DNA of 34,659 nucleotides, taken from assembly GCA_028278065.1 (NCBI GenBank), contig JANQFA010000039.1:1-34659 (forward strand), given 5' to 3'. This document shows, in pieces, positions 8,501 to 19,580 of the stretch (the stretch's first letter is position 1; each line of letters begins with the position of its first letter). Both the position numbers and the translations under genes were made by a program. This DNA is from Myxococcota bacterium (GTDB lineage: Bacteria > Myxococcota_A > UBA9160 > JAFDET01). The notes beneath the pieces were generated by a model. It was not told the origin of the DNA. It saw nothing but the letters and a program-made list of their open reading frames with translations, and did not search any database.

Positions 8501-9829
8501 ATGCTGCGCTCGCCGGGATGCTCGCCGTGCACCGTCGGCGCCCTGATTCTGGTCCTCCTGGCTGCGATCCCCGCCGCCGCGGAGAGCACGGGATCGCCCT
8601 GGACCCTTCCGGGCGAAGGCGCCTGTGCGGCCGCGCGGCCGCCCGCAGCGGAGGACGTCGCGGAGCTGCCGTTCTCGCCGGGAGATCGGGTTCCGGTGGA
8701 ACGCCTCGAGCTCCTGCGTCCCTTCCTGGCGAAGGACGTGTGGAGCGTGCGCACTCAGCTCTTCGCGCCCGGGACACACATCGAGATCGGGCCCTGCTTC
8801 CGCCGCTATCCTCCGCCGGCCCACTTCGTCGAGGCGACCGCTCGTTACGCCGGCCGCGCGAAAGTCCTCTCCGGGGGCGGCCTCGAAGGCGTTCCGGCCG
8901 GGCTCCCCTTTCCCGCGGAGTCCATCGCCGTGGACGATGCGGACGCCGGCACCAAGTGGGCGTGGAACGCAGTGCGGCGCTACCGGGGCGCCGGGCGCTG
9001 GGGTGAGGTGCGGCTCACCTACATCGACGCGGGACAGGAGACCGCCCACCTCGAGGGCGATCACTTCGTGGCCTGGCTGCTCGGGCGCAGCGATCTGCCG
9101 GCGCCCGAACATCGACCGTCCTGGGCCCGGAGAGACCGCTGGGTCTCGGGAGGCCGCACGCGAGACCCGTCCTCGAGCTACCGCTGTGCCTTCCGGCACG
9201 CGCGACGCGCCAGCGCCGAGACCGGTGACGATGCGCCCGACGATCTCTTCTTCCGCAGCTCCGCGATGCGCCGGCCCAGCCGCGTGGCCTGGGATCCGGA
9301 GTTCCCGCTGCTGACCTGCGCCTTCCAGCGCGGCTACTACCTGCCGCGCGGCGGCCGGGTGGCGCGACACCGCTGGCGCGTCGCCGGGGTCCGCGACCTC
9401 CTCGCCCCGATCAACGTCTCTACCCCCGCGTTCCCGACGGACGACGCGCGCGATTTCGGACCCTCGGGCGCCGCGCTGGGGGCCGACCGCTGGGAGCTCC
9501 GTCGCACGCTGACGATCGAGGCCGATGGAGGCTCGATCCGGCGGACCGTCGACCTCGAGACCCTCTTCCCGCTGTTCCACGCCGAAGGGGGTACGCAGCC
9601 GTCCGTGGTGATCGTCCAGACCGGGCGCTGGAGCGAAGACCGCGTGGACTACCCCGCCGGCGCCGACGGGAGCCCCGTTCAGGTGGTCGACCCGGCGGTC
9701 CGCGTGCTCATCTCGCCCGGGAGCGGCGAGGTGGTGCGAATCGAGACCTACGAGACCCGAGCCGTAGCGCCGCGCGGCAAGGTGGAGCGCCGCGTCATCT
9801 CGTTCTCCGCGCTCGAGCGCGAGCGCTAG
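8501..9829 (+). CDS. Exported DUF1329-like protein
   Basis: A 442-residue protein with a signal peptide (hydrophobic 13-25, cleavage likely after PAAA at about 27). Length, the GLPFP motif near residue 137, and the following WAWNAVRRYRG and later ATPAFP/DDARDFG-type segments resemble DUF1329 outer-membrane-associated proteins, which often sit beside DUF1302 proteins and RND exporters in lipid-modifying gene sets (known association; none of those partners is here). The match is by eye and moderate. The ATG at 8501 is preceded by GGAAGG 10 nt upstream and gives an intact signal peptide. The C-terminus ends in ERER, and the stop codon lies within the first unit of an 18-bp tandem repeat. Confidence 0.6.
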   Translation: MLRSPGCSPCTVGALILVLLAAIPAAAESTGSPWTLPGEGACAAARPPAAEDVAELPFSPGDRVPVERLELLRPFLAKDVWSVRTQLFAPGTHIEIGPCFRRYPPPAHFVEATARYAGRAKVLSGGGLEGVPAGLPFPAESIAVDDADAGTKWAWNAVRRYRGAGRWGEVRLTYIDAGQETAHLEGDHFVAWLLGRSDLPAPEHRPSWARRDRWVSGGRTRDPSSSYRCAFRHARRASAETGDDAPDDLFFRSSAMRRPSRVAWDPEFPLLTCAFQRGYYLPRGGRVARHRWRVAGVRDLLAPINVSTPAFPTDDARDFGPSGAALGADRWELRRTLTIEADGGSIRRTVDLETLFPLFHAEGGTQPSVVIVQTGRWSEDRVDYPAGADGSPVQVVDPAVRVLISPGSGEVVRIETYETRAVAPRGKVERRVISFSALERER

Positions 9830-9923
9830 GAGAAGCACGATCGCTCGGGGAAGCACGATCGCCAGGAGAAGCACGATCGCCAGGAGAAGCACGATCGCCA
9901 GGAGAAGCGCGAGCGCTGGGGGA
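9816..9923. repeat. 18-bp tandem repeat, six units
   Basis: Units start at 9816, 9834, 9852, 9870, 9888 and 9906. The three central units (9852-9905) are identical (AGCACGATCGCCAGGAGA); the unit at 9834 differs at a few bases. The outer two (9816 and 9906) are of the AGCGCGAGCGCT type. The first unit contains the last codons and TAG stop (9827-9829) of the DUF1329-like gene, so the array begins in coding sequence and extends into the intergenic space. Each inner unit carries a CGATCG palindrome. Confidence 0.9.
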
Positions 9924-9971
9924 CGGGCGAGCGCCCGGCCCGCGGCTCGACGCGCTTCGCCGGAGACCCGC

Positions 9972-10415
9972 TCAGCGCGCCAGGCTGCGGATGTGCGCGC
10001 GCACCGCGGCGAGCTCGCCGGGAGCGAGGTCGGGATGCGCGGGCATCGCCGGCGACAGCCCGAGCGGCGGACCGCCCCCCGCGATCACCTTCTCGATGTG
10101 GTCGTCGCTCACCTCCGCCTGCCAGTCGGCGTCGCCGAAGTCACGGGGCGCAGGTTGGAGACCCGCTGATGCCGGACCACGCCCGTCGCCGGTCTCGCCG
10201 TGGCAGGTGGCACAGCGCACCCGGAAGATCGCCGCGCCGTCTGCCACCAGCGGCTGCTCGGGCGGCTCGGGAGCCGTCTCCACAGGCGCCGCGGGCGGCG
10301 GCGTACGGGGCGCCTCGGCCCGAGGCGTCTCGGCCGGGGGCGTCTCCCCGCTCTCCCCGCAGGCCATTGCCAGCGCAGCCGCCAGGGCGAGCCCGGCGGC
10401 GGATCGGATCCGCAT
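9972..10415 (-). CDS. c-type cytochrome lipoprotein
   Basis: A 147-residue monohaem cytochrome c. Residues 1-18 are a lipoprotein signal ending in the lipobox L-A-M-A-Cys19. A Pro/Ala/Glu-rich linker (about 22-58) tethers the haem domain; the haem site is Cys68-Ala-Thr-Cys71-His72 and the likely distal ligand is Met124 in SPAMPAHPDL. The last helix (GELAAVRAHIRSL) is typical of the class. It should act as an electron carrier on the outer face of the inner membrane or in the periplasm; the redox partner is not encoded nearby. The ATG at 10415 is preferred over one five codons upstream because GGAGGAG lies 5 nt before it. It is divergent from lon. Confidence 0.9.
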   Translation of the reverse strand: MRIRSAAGLALAAALAMACGESGETPPAETPRAEAPRTPPPAAPVETAPEPPEQPLVADGAAIFRVRCATCHGETGDGRGPASAGLQPAPRDFGDADWQAEVSDDHIEKVIAGGGPPLGLSPAMPAHPDLAPGELAAVRAHIRSLAR

Positions 10416-10420
10416 CGATT

Positions 10421-10427
10421 CTCCTCC
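10421..10427 (-). promoter_or_regulatory. Strong Shine-Dalgarno GGAGGAG of the cytochrome gene
   Basis: GGAGGAG on the minus strand, 5 nt before the ATG at 10415. It fixes the start and contrasts with neighbouring lon, which lacks any such site. Confidence 0.8.
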
Positions 10428-10477
10428 CACCCCGTCTCGTCCCCAGCGTAGCCCGGATCCCCTGCGGGGACAGGCAT

Positions 10478-10505
10478 TTGACGCCGCCCCGTCCGTGCAT
10501 AGCTT
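10478..10505 (+). promoter_or_regulatory. Promoter of lon, apparently leaderless
   Basis: TTGACG (10478-10483), 16-nt spacer, TAGCTT (10500-10505), then 8 nt to the GTG at 10514. A transcript from this promoter would start at or within a base or two of the start codon. Confidence 0.6.
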
Positions 10506-10513
10506 CGCGAAAC

Positions 10514-12906
<2,393 letters not shown>

Positions 12907-12910
<4 letters not shown>

Positions 12911-14445
12911 GGGTGCCAGTGGAGGAGGTCGTCGACGACGCCCCAGTCGTCTCCGTCCACGTCGAGTCGCCCGCCCTGCACGAAGTAGTCGGCGACGCGT
13001 CGGTCGATCTCCTCGGGATCCTCGATGCTACCCGACCGGGCCATCCTCTTGCGCAGCGCGATGGCGCCGAGGAGCAGTCGGCCCAGCGCCATCTTGGCGG
13101 GGAACTTCACCGATTGAGGGATGTGCGCCTTCAGGCCGTAGGCGCGCTCCAGGAGCCCGGGCCCCGCCTCGGCGCTGGCGAAGCCGGCGTCGAAGCTGCG
13201 CCCCTTCAGCAGACGCTCTCCGAGCTCTGCGATGGAGAGCTCGCTCTGCACCGCGAGCGTGCGCTCCATCAGGGCGCCGAAGTCCTCGGGGATGAAGCTC
13301 TGCTGCATGCGCGCGCTCTCTCGCCCGTACTCGGCCACCAGGTCCCCGTAGATCGCCACGTAGCGCGCGATCTGCTTCTCCAGGTCGAGCTCGGCCCGCA
13401 CGAAGTCGGACGCGCTCCGCCCCAGTGAGAGACGCAGGTCCCGGTCGAGCAGTCGGCGCAGCGCCGCCGCGATGCCGCCCGCATCCCGCTCTTCCACCAG
13501 GAAGCCGGTCTCCCCATCCCGGACCACCTCGACGATGCCTCCGTGCCGGGTGGCAACCACCGGCAGCCCGGTGGCCTCCGCCTCGACCACGACGTTGGGA
13601 ATGCCCTCCTTGTCGCCGTCCTGGCCGGTCACCGACGCGTGGATCAGGATGTCGGCTGCCTCCATCCGGGTGCGCACGCCCTCGTGGTCCGTGGTTCCGG
13701 CGAAGTCGATCCGCTCGCGCAGTCCGAGCTCGCGGGCGAGGCGGCGCAGACGCGAGAAGTCCTCGCCCTCCCCCACCACCACGACCTCGACGTCGTGTCC
13801 CTCGCGCAGCAGCTCCGCGACCGCCTGGAAGGCGTAGCGGTGGCCCTTCTTCTCGATCAGCCTCCCCACCATCAGGGCGCGCAGGGGCTCTTGCGCGGGC
13901 CGCTCGGAGCGATCGACGAACGCGAAGCGCCTCAGGCTGGTGCCGCGGCGGATCACCATGACGCGCTCGGGGTCGGCACCCAGCTCGAGCGCCGCGTCGC
14001 GCAGGTCGGCCGACACGCAGATCAGACGCTCGGTGGCGTCGAAGAGCACCTCGTAGAGGCGATCGAAGTGCGGCATGGCCGCCTGCACGCCCAGGTCGCG
14101 ACCGCCGAAGGTGACGATCATCGGCACGCGCAGGTACTGCTTCATCAGCAGCATGCGCAGGCCGGACCACCCGAAGTGGGCGTGGATGAGATCGGGGTGG
14201 AAGGAGCGCTGGAGGTGTGCGGCCGCGAGGAGCGCCAGGCGGGGCTCGGTCGTGTAACGCACGGGGAAGCGGACCACCCGTTCCACGGCGAAGCGGTCCA
14301 GGTTCTCGGTGCGATTGCAGACCACCACGTTGTCCACGTGGCGCCCCACCTCGCTCACGAGCTGGTGGATGAACGGCTGGCTCCAGGAGAGCCAGGCCGA
14401 GAACTTGCACTGCAGCGCGACGAGACGCGCTCCCTCCGACCCCAT
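12907..14445 (-). CDS. GT4 glycosyltransferase with a C-terminal extension
   Basis: A 512-residue cytoplasmic or membrane-peripheral GT-B enzyme. The N-terminal half has PDLIHAHFGW, typical of exopolysaccharide GT4 enzymes. The C-terminal Rossmann half has MVGRLIEKKGH and the donor-binding E-x7-E (EGIPNVVVE) followed by AEATGLPVVATRHGG. It should transfer a sugar from a nucleotide donor to a lipid-linked or growing glycan; the sugar cannot be told. After about residue 390 there are some 120 extra residues that I cannot assign, including a basic segment (LRKRMARSG) and an acidic end. The ATG at 14445 starts 12 nt after the upstream gene's stop. Last gene of the export operon; convergent with lon. 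Confidence 0.85.
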
Positions 14446-14457
14446 GGGAGAATGAAC

Positions 14458-15672
14458 CTACCCCAGGGCCTCCGCGCCGCCAGCCACCACCTCGAGGAGC
14501 TCGTCGATGCGCGCCTCCCAGTCGTGGGCGCGCGCCCGTTCGAGACGACGGCCGCGCGCCGACGCGGGCTCCGCGAGCGCCGCCTCCACCGCGCTGGCGA
14601 ACCCTTCGGAGCCCTGCGCCACGCGCAGCGTTCCGTCCTCGGCGAGCGCGCGGAACTGGGGCAGGTCGCTGGCCACCACGGGAAGCCCGGCGGCAGCGTA
14701 CTCCCAGAGCTTCAGCGGAAGCGAGCCACGGGTGTGATCGTTGTCCAGGAAGGGGATCAGCGCGACGTCGGCGAAGGCCAGCCAGGCGGGCAGCTCGGCC
14801 TGCGCAACCGGGCCGAAGGCGTGCACGTTGGGACGCGCCACGAGTCGGGAGAGCGCGGCAGGCGGTCCACCCGGCTCGCCCAGGCCGGCGGCCCCCACCA
14901 GCACCAGATGCTGTCGCGGCCGGGCGTCGGCGAGCCGCTCCAGGAGCTCGAGATCGACCCGGTAGGCGGCGAGGTTCCCGGTGTAGACGAGACGCGGGCG
15001 GGGAATCCCAGCCAGCGGCGCGGGCTCGTGCAGCGAGCCCTCGACGGCGGTCGAGAAGAGCGCGACGTCCGCCACGTTGGGGACACAGACCACGTCGGAC
15101 CGCACGCGGCCCAGGTGCTCCGCCAGGGCGGGACTCGACGCGAGCACATGGTCGGCGGCGCCCAGCATCGCCCGCTCGGCCGCCTCCACCTGATCCGCAT
15201 CGACCCCGGGATTGGCCGCGTAGCGATCGACGCAGTGATAGACGATGCGGCGCGCACCGATCGCCCGGGCGGTCGCGAGCCCCGTCGGGAGGAAGCACCA
15301 GGCCAGGGGCGCGGCCATCTCGAGACGCTCCAGAGCGCGGCGTACCGTGGCCGCCACCCAGGCGTCCGACGCGGCGCGCAGCACGCCCGACCAGCCCGCT
15401 GGCAGGGTCAGGGGCGCCACCACGTGAAGGCCTTCCGACACGGCAACGGGTCCACGCAAGGCCCCGCGCAGTCGCTCCAGCACCCGCGAGCGGTCGTGAC
15501 CGGAGCGCAGCGACGGGGTGCGCAGACCGGTCGACTCGACGAAGAGCACCCGGTAGCCGCGCCGGGCGAGGCGCTTCGCGATCTGGTGGGCGTTGACCGG
15601 GGCAGGCGTCTTCCAGGGAGCGCTCGCCAGGATCGCGATGGGCACCGAGGGTGAGAGCACCCCGCGCCTCAC
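14458..15672 (-). CDS. Glycosyltransferase (GT4/TuaH-like)
   Basis: A 404-residue GT-B protein. The N-terminal half has ILASAPWKTPAPVNAHQIAKRLA and the acceptor-side YHCVDRYAANPGVDAD region seen in TuaH-like cell-surface glycosyltransferases. The C-terminal half has VYTGNLAAYRVDLELLE, VALIPFLDNDHTRGSLPLK and the catalytic Glu in LWEYAAAGLPVVAS. No signal or membrane helix is seen. It is translationally coupled to the ABC ATPase gene by a GTGA overlap (15669-15672), hence the GTG start. Its place in the ABC exporter operon supports a role in assembling the exported glycan; donor and acceptor are unknown. Confidence 0.82.
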   Translation of the reverse strand: MRRGVLSPSVPIAILASAPWKTPAPVNAHQIAKRLARRGYRVLFVESTGLRTPSLRSGHDRSRVLERLRGALRGPVAVSEGLHVVAPLTLPAGWSGVLRAASDAWVAATVRRALERLEMAAPLAWCFLPTGLATARAIGARRIVYHCVDRYAANPGVDADQVEAAERAMLGAADHVLASSPALAEHLGRVRSDVVCVPNVADVALFSTAVEGSLHEPAPLAGIPRPRLVYTGNLAAYRVDLELLERLADARPRQHLVLVGAAGLGEPGGPPAALSRLVARPNVHAFGPVAQAELPAWLAFADVALIPFLDNDHTRGSLPLKLWEYAAAGLPVVASDLPQFRALAEDGTLRVAQGSEGFASAVEAALAEPASARGRRLERARAHDWEARIDELLEVVAGGAEALG

Positions 15673-16445
15673 GCGGGATCGGGCTCCATCGGCCCCTCGG
15701 GCTGGCCCATCGCTTCGTCGTACTCGTCGAGGACCTCCGCGGCCTTGCCGAAACGCACCACCCTCCCCTTCTCCAGCCAGAGGGCATGGCTGCAGAGCGT
15801 GCGCAGAAACTCGCTCGAATGGGAGACGATCGCGATCAGCTTGCAGCGCGCCATCATCTCGTCGATTCGCGCGCGGCTCTTGGCCCGGAAGCGGGCGTCA
15901 CCCACGCTGAAGACCTCGTCCAGGATGAGGATCTCCGGCTCCAGCGTCGTGGCCACCGAGAAGCCGAGTCGCGCGCGCATCCCGCTCGAGTAGTGGCGCA
16001 TCGGCTCGTCGATGAACTCCCCGAGCTCCGAGAACTCGATGATCTCGTCGATCTTCGAGTCGATCACCGCCCGCGGGATGCCCAGGTAGGCTGCCAGGAG
16101 GCGCACGTTGGCGCGGCCCGAGAGGTCCGAGTTCAGACCGGTCGAGAGGCTCACGAGCTGGGAGACCTTTCCCCGGATCTGCACCTCGCCTTCGTCGGGC
16201 TGGAGGATCTGGGAGAGCACCAGACACAGCGTGCTCTTCCCCGCGCCGTTGTGCCCGACGATCCCGACCACGTCGCCCTCGAAGAGCTCCAGGGTGATGT
16301 GGCGCAGCGCCCACAGCAGCTCGGGCCGCGCTCCCCACTGCCGGCGCAGGATCGCCTGGCGGAGGTTGATCTTCTGGCGTCTGTGGAGGTGGAAGTAGAC
16401 CCCCAGGTTCTTGAGCCGGACGATCGCCTCGCCGTCGTCGCTCAC
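15669..16445 (-). CDS. Polysaccharide ABC exporter, ATP-binding subunit (Wzt/KpsT/TagH type)
   Basis: A 258-residue ABC ATPase. The N-terminus carries the HRRQKINLRQAILRR segment typical of O-antigen, capsule and teichoic-acid exporters before LWALRHITLELFEGDVVGI. It has Walker A GHNGAGKST, the signature YSSGMRARLGF and Walker B LILDEVFSVGD, with H-loop SHSSEF. It lacks the C-terminal glycan-binding domain found in Wzt proteins that recognise a capped O-antigen, so it is closer to KpsT/TagH in form. The GTG start overlaps the permease stop (GTGA, 16442-16445). It powers export of lipid-linked glycan together with the permease. Confidence 0.9.
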   Translation of the reverse strand: MSDDGEAIVRLKNLGVYFHLHRRQKINLRQAILRRQWGARPELLWALRHITLELFEGDVVGIVGHNGAGKSTLCLVLSQILQPDEGEVQIRGKVSQLVSLSTGLNSDLSGRANVRLLAAYLGIPRAVIDSKIDEIIEFSELGEFIDEPMRHYSSGMRARLGFSVATTLEPEILILDEVFSVGDARFRAKSRARIDEMMARCKLIAIVSHSSEFLRTLCSHALWLEKGRVVRFGKAAEVLDEYDEAMGQPEGPMEPDPA

Positions 16446-17260
16446 AGGAACTTGATCACGCGGCGATCGAAGTGCTGGAACACCCGATAGCCCGCCAGGA
16501 AGATCACCACCGACACCACGCTGAGGGTCACCCAGTACTCGGTCTGGAGGAAGCGGCCGTAGAAGATCGCGTCACGGTAGCCCGTGAAGAGGATGGCGAG
16601 GGGGTTCAGCATGTAGAGCTGCACCAGGAGCTCGCCCGAGACCACGCCCTCCAGGCGCGCGAAGCGCTCCGCCACCATGTCGACGCCGTAGAGAGTCGGA
16701 CACATGTAGAAGAAGATCCGGTTGACGTGGCTCATGAAGCCCGAGAGATCGCGGATGAGGGCGCCGATCGCCGCGATCCCCAGCGCAATCCCCCCGAACA
16801 ACACCAGCTGCAGGGCGAAGAGCGCGGGAAGCTGGACCAGCGCCTCGCTGAAGGGCTTGCCGAACGCGACCGCCGCGACGAGGAGGGTCACCATTCCGAA
16901 GAGGAAGAACCCGAAGCCGGAGAAGACCACCGACAGGGGCAGCACCATCGTCGGGAAAGGCACCGACTTGATCAGCACGTCGCGGCTGCGCAGGAGCTTG
17001 CAGCACGAATTCAGCGAGCTGCTGAAGTGCTTGAAGGGGAGGATCGCGCACAGGATGAAGATGGGATACGGATCGTACTGCTCCCCGCGTCCGAAGATCC
17101 CGACCACCACCGCCCAGTAGATGAGCATGGTCAGCAGGGGATCGACCAGCCACCAGAGCCACCCCAGCCGGGTCTCGTTGGCCGAGCTGCGCAGCTCCGA
17201 CAGCGTCAGCTCGACGAGGAGATCGCGGCGCGCCACCAGGTTGGAGAAGCTCGAAGTCAC
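16442..17260 (-). CDS. Polysaccharide ABC exporter, permease subunit (ABC-2 type)
   Basis: A 272-residue integral membrane protein of the Wzm/KpsM/TagG type. About six hydrophobic segments are visible, starting with WWLVDPLLTMLIYWAVVVGIF and ending near VSVVIFLAGYRVF. The amphipathic N-terminus (LLVELTLSELRSS..TRLGW) is the typical coupling helix region. I prefer the GTG at 17260, with GGAG about 11 nt upstream; a TTG at 17275 would add five residues. It heads the export operon, followed by the ATPase and two glycosyltransferases with overlaps or a 12-nt gap. It is divergent from a plus-strand glycosyltransferase 77 nt away. Confidence 0.87.
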   Translation of the reverse strand: MTSSFSNLVARRDLLVELTLSELRSSANETRLGWLWWLVDPLLTMLIYWAVVVGIFGRGEQYDPYPIFILCAILPFKHFSSSLNSCCKLLRSRDVLIKSVPFPTMVLPLSVVFSGFGFFLFGMVTLLVAAVAFGKPFSEALVQLPALFALQLVLFGGIALGIAAIGALIRDLSGFMSHVNRIFFYMCPTLYGVDMVAERFARLEGVVSGELLVQLYMLNPLAILFTGYRDAIFYGRFLQTEYWVTLSVVSVVIFLAGYRVFQHFDRRVIKFL

Positions 17261-17324
17261 GGGCCGATTCTCCAATCCGGCCCGGAGGCTGTCAATCGGC
17301 GCAGCGCCCCGCGCCGCTCTCCCT

Positions 17325-17330
17325 TATGCT
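17325..17330 (+). promoter_or_regulatory. Candidate -10 box (TATGCT) of the plus-strand glycosyltransferase
   Basis: TATGCT ends 7 nt before the ATG at 17338. No convincing -35 lies 16-18 nt upstream and no Shine-Dalgarno is present. The ATG inside this hexamer (17326) is in frame but would add only four residues to a well-conserved start. Confidence 0.4.
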
Positions 17331-17337
17331 GCGGCCG

Positions 17338-18468
17338 ATGCGCGTGGCGCTGGTCCACGACTGGCTGACGGGCCGCCGCGGGGGTGAGCGCGTCCTCGAG
17401 CAGCTGGCACTCCTCTTTCCGGACGCCGACTGCTACACGCTCGTCCATGTCCCCGGGTCCACCTTCGAGGCCATCGAGCGGCTGCGCATCCACACCAGTC
17501 CGCTCTCGGACCTGCCCGGGGCGCGCGACCACTACCGGAAGCTCCTCCCCGCCATGCCGTGGGCGATCGAGCGCTTCGCGCCGCTCGACGCCGACCTGGT
17601 GGTCTCGACGAGTCACGCGGTCGCCAAGGGGATCCGCACCACGCCCGACACCCCGCACGTCTGCTACTGCTTCACGCCCATGCGCTACGTGTGGGACCAG
17701 GCCGAGGCCTACCTGGGGCGCGGCGTCCGACGGGCGCTGGCTGCGCCCCTGGCCGCGTGGCTGCGGCGCTGGGACGCCCGCACCAGCACACCCGATCGTG
17801 TCACACGGTTCGTCGCCATCTCGCGGTGCGTGGCCGACCGCATCGGGCGTCACTACGACCGTGAGGCGGACGTGCTCTACCCCGGCGTCGACACCGAGCG
17901 CATCCGCCCCTCGGGCGCCCCGCCCGGCGACTTCCACCTGCTGGTCGGCGGCTTCGTCCCCTACAAGCGCGAGGATGTGGCGATCGAGGCGTTCGCGCGC
18001 ATGGGTCGCCCCCTCGTGGTGGTGGGCGACGGGCCCACCCGCGCCCGCCTGGAGGCCGGCGCGCCGGACCACGTGCGCTTCACCGGCCGCGTGAGCGACG
18101 CGGAGCTCGCGGATCTCTACGCCCGCTGCCGCGCCCTCGTGTACCCCCAGGACGAGGACTTCGGGATCATCGCCGTCGAGGCCCAGGCCGCCGGCCGCCC
18201 CGTGGTCGCCTTCGCCCGGGGTGGGGCGACCGAGACCGTGGTGCCGCTCGACGATGCGCGCGGCCGGGCGCCCACCGGCGTCTGGTTCGAGGAGCAGACC
18301 CCGCAGGCGCTCGCGGCGGCGGTCGAGCTCCTCGAGGCGCGACCCTTGGCCTTCGACCCCGACGCGATCCGCACCCACGCGGAGACCTTCTCGAACGAGC
18401 GCTTCCGCCGGGAGATGGGCGCGCTGCTGCGAGAGGTCGCGCGCCGCCCCGTCGACGGGGAGCACTAG
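17338..18468 (+). CDS. GT4 glycosyltransferase (WbaZ/mannosyltransferase-like)
   Basis: A 376-residue GT-B protein beginning MRVALVHDWLTGRRGGERVL, a start common to WbaZ-like O-antigen mannosyltransferases. It has VCYCFTPMRYVWDQ, a Rossmann half with LLVGGFVPYKREDVAIEAF, and the donor site EDFGIIAVEAQAAGRPVVA (E-x7-E). It is expected to add a hexose, perhaps mannose, to the surface glycan; that choice is inference. It is the only plus-strand gene inside the polysaccharide locus, standing between two minus-strand operons. It starts 77 nt from the divergent permease gene and ends in the shared CTAG with the aminotransferase gene. Confidence 0.87.
   Translation: MRVALVHDWLTGRRGGERVLEQLALLFPDADCYTLVHVPGSTFEAIERLRIHTSPLSDLPGARDHYRKLLPAMPWAIERFAPLDADLVVSTSHAVAKGIRTTPDTPHVCYCFTPMRYVWDQAEAYLGRGVRRALAAPLAAWLRRWDARTSTPDRVTRFVAISRCVADRIGRHYDREADVLYPGVDTERIRPSGAPPGDFHLLVGGFVPYKREDVAIEAFARMGRPLVVVGDGPTRARLEAGAPDHVRFTGRVSDAELADLYARCRALVYPQDEDFGIIAVEAQAAGRPVVAFARGGATETVVPLDDARGRAPTGVWFEEQTPQALAAAVELLEARPLAFDPDAIRTHAETFSNERFRREMGALLREVARRPVDGEH
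18465..18468. other. Shared CTAG: convergent stop-codon overlap 3
   Basis: CTAG provides both the plus-strand stop of the WbaZ-like gene and the minus-strand stop of the DegT-family gene; 4-nt overlap. Confidence 0.9.
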
Positions 18469-19580
18469 CGGAGCGCGCCCCGGCGCACGGCGGCCGCCAC
18501 CCGATCCAGCTCGTCCTCGCCGAGGCGCGGGTGGATCGGGAGACAGACCACCTCGTCGCAGGCGCGCTCGGCCTCGGGACAGGCACCGGGCGGCAGCCGA
18601 TCCACCCCCAGCGCTTCCTGGCGGTAGGCCGGGTAGGGATAGAAGTGGCGCCATTCGGCGCCCTCCTCGTCGAGTGCCTTGCAGACCGCCGAGCGCAGCG
18701 CTCCGGGCGCACAGCGCAGCGCGTACTGGTGCCACACATGCACCTCGTCGGGCCCGTGGCTCGGCAGGCGGATTCCCTCCAGCCCCGCGAGCCGCTCGGC
18801 GTAGCCGGCCGCGGCGCGACGCCGCGCTTCGGCCCACGCCTCCAGATGGCCCAGCTTCACGCGCAGCAGAGCCGCCTGCAGGGCATCGAGCCGGGAGGTG
18901 GTTCCGATCATCAGGTGCCGATCGCGCTCGCGGCTGCCGTGGTTGGTGAGGAGCCGGACCCTCTCCGCCACCTCCGGATCGCTGCAGGTCACCGCACCCC
19001 CGTCGCCTGCCGCGGACAGGTTCTTGGACGGGTAGAAGCTGAAGGCGGCGACGGTGCCCATCGACCCGGCGGCGGCGCCCCCCCGCGTCGCCCCGATCGC
19101 CTGGGCCGCGTCCTCGATCACGGGCAGCGCGCCCACCGCCGAGCGCAGCGACGCCACGTCGGCGCAGCGGCCGTAGAGGTGGACCGGCATCACCGCGGCG
19201 GTGCGCGGCGTCAGCGCCTGCGCGGCCTTCTCGGGATCGAGATTGAAGCCGCCCGACTCCACGTCGGCGAAGACCGGCCGCGCACCCACCAGCAGGATCG
19301 CCTCGACGGTGGCGAAGAAGGTGAACGGGGACGTCACCACCTCGCTGCCCGGCCCCACACCGGCGGCCCTCAGGGCGAGCACGAGGGCGTCGGTTCCGGA
19401 CGCGGCACCCACCGCGAAGCGGGCGCCCACGTGCGCGGCCAGCTCCGCCTCGAAGGCCTCGCACTCCGGCCCCAGCACGTAGCGCCCGGAGCGGAGCACG
19501 CGGATGGCCGCCTCCTCCAGCTCGGCCCCGATCTCGCGATACTCGCCCGCCAGGTCCACGCACGCGATGCGAGCGCCCAT
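18465..19580 (-). CDS. DegT/DnrJ/EryC1/StrS sugar aminotransferase
   Basis: A 371-residue PLP-dependent aminotransferase of the type that converts keto-sugar nucleotides to amino-sugar nucleotides. Visible motifs are DLAGEYREI at the start, SGRYVLGPE, GAASGTDALVLALRA, SPFTFFATVEAI, the cofactor segment VIEDAAQAIGA and the Schiff-base lysine in FYPSKNLSAAGDGG. WHQYALR and PIHPRLGE end the fold. It probably supplies an amino sugar for the glycan made by this locus; the matching 4,6-dehydratase is not in the window. The ATG at 19580 overlaps the upstream stop as TGATG; the frame runs further upstream but into the sugar transferase gene. Confidence 0.9.
   Translation of the reverse strand: MGARIACVDLAGEYREIGAELEEAAIRVLRSGRYVLGPECEAFEAELAAHVGARFAVGAASGTDALVLALRAAGVGPGSEVVTSPFTFFATVEAILLVGARPVFADVESGGFNLDPEKAAQALTPRTAAVMPVHLYGRCADVASLRSAVGALPVIEDAAQAIGATRGGAAAGSMGTVAAFSFYPSKNLSAAGDGGAVTCSDPEVAERVRLLTNHGSRERDRHLMIGTTSRLDALQAALLRVKLGHLEAWAEARRRAAAGYAERLAGLEGIRLPSHGPDEVHVWHQYALRCAPGALRSAVCKALDEEGAEWRHFYPYPAYRQEALGVDRLPPGACPEAERACDEVVCLPIHPRLGEDELDRVAAAVRRGALR

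Noticed and set aside
8500-8505. TATGCT as a -10 box for the DUF1329-like gene
   Set aside because: The hexamer contains the chosen ATG start codon itself (8501), so it cannot serve as promoter for that start; the gene also has GGAAGG upstream.
8164-9923. CRISPR array
   Set aside because: The two repeat tracts are direct head-to-tail tandem units with no spacers, and no cas gene is present.
13028-15787. A 919-codon open frame on the minus strand across two glycosyltransferase genes
   Set aside because: It is a different frame of the same strand, Arg/Gly/Ala rich with no domain, crossing two genes with clear GT motifs.
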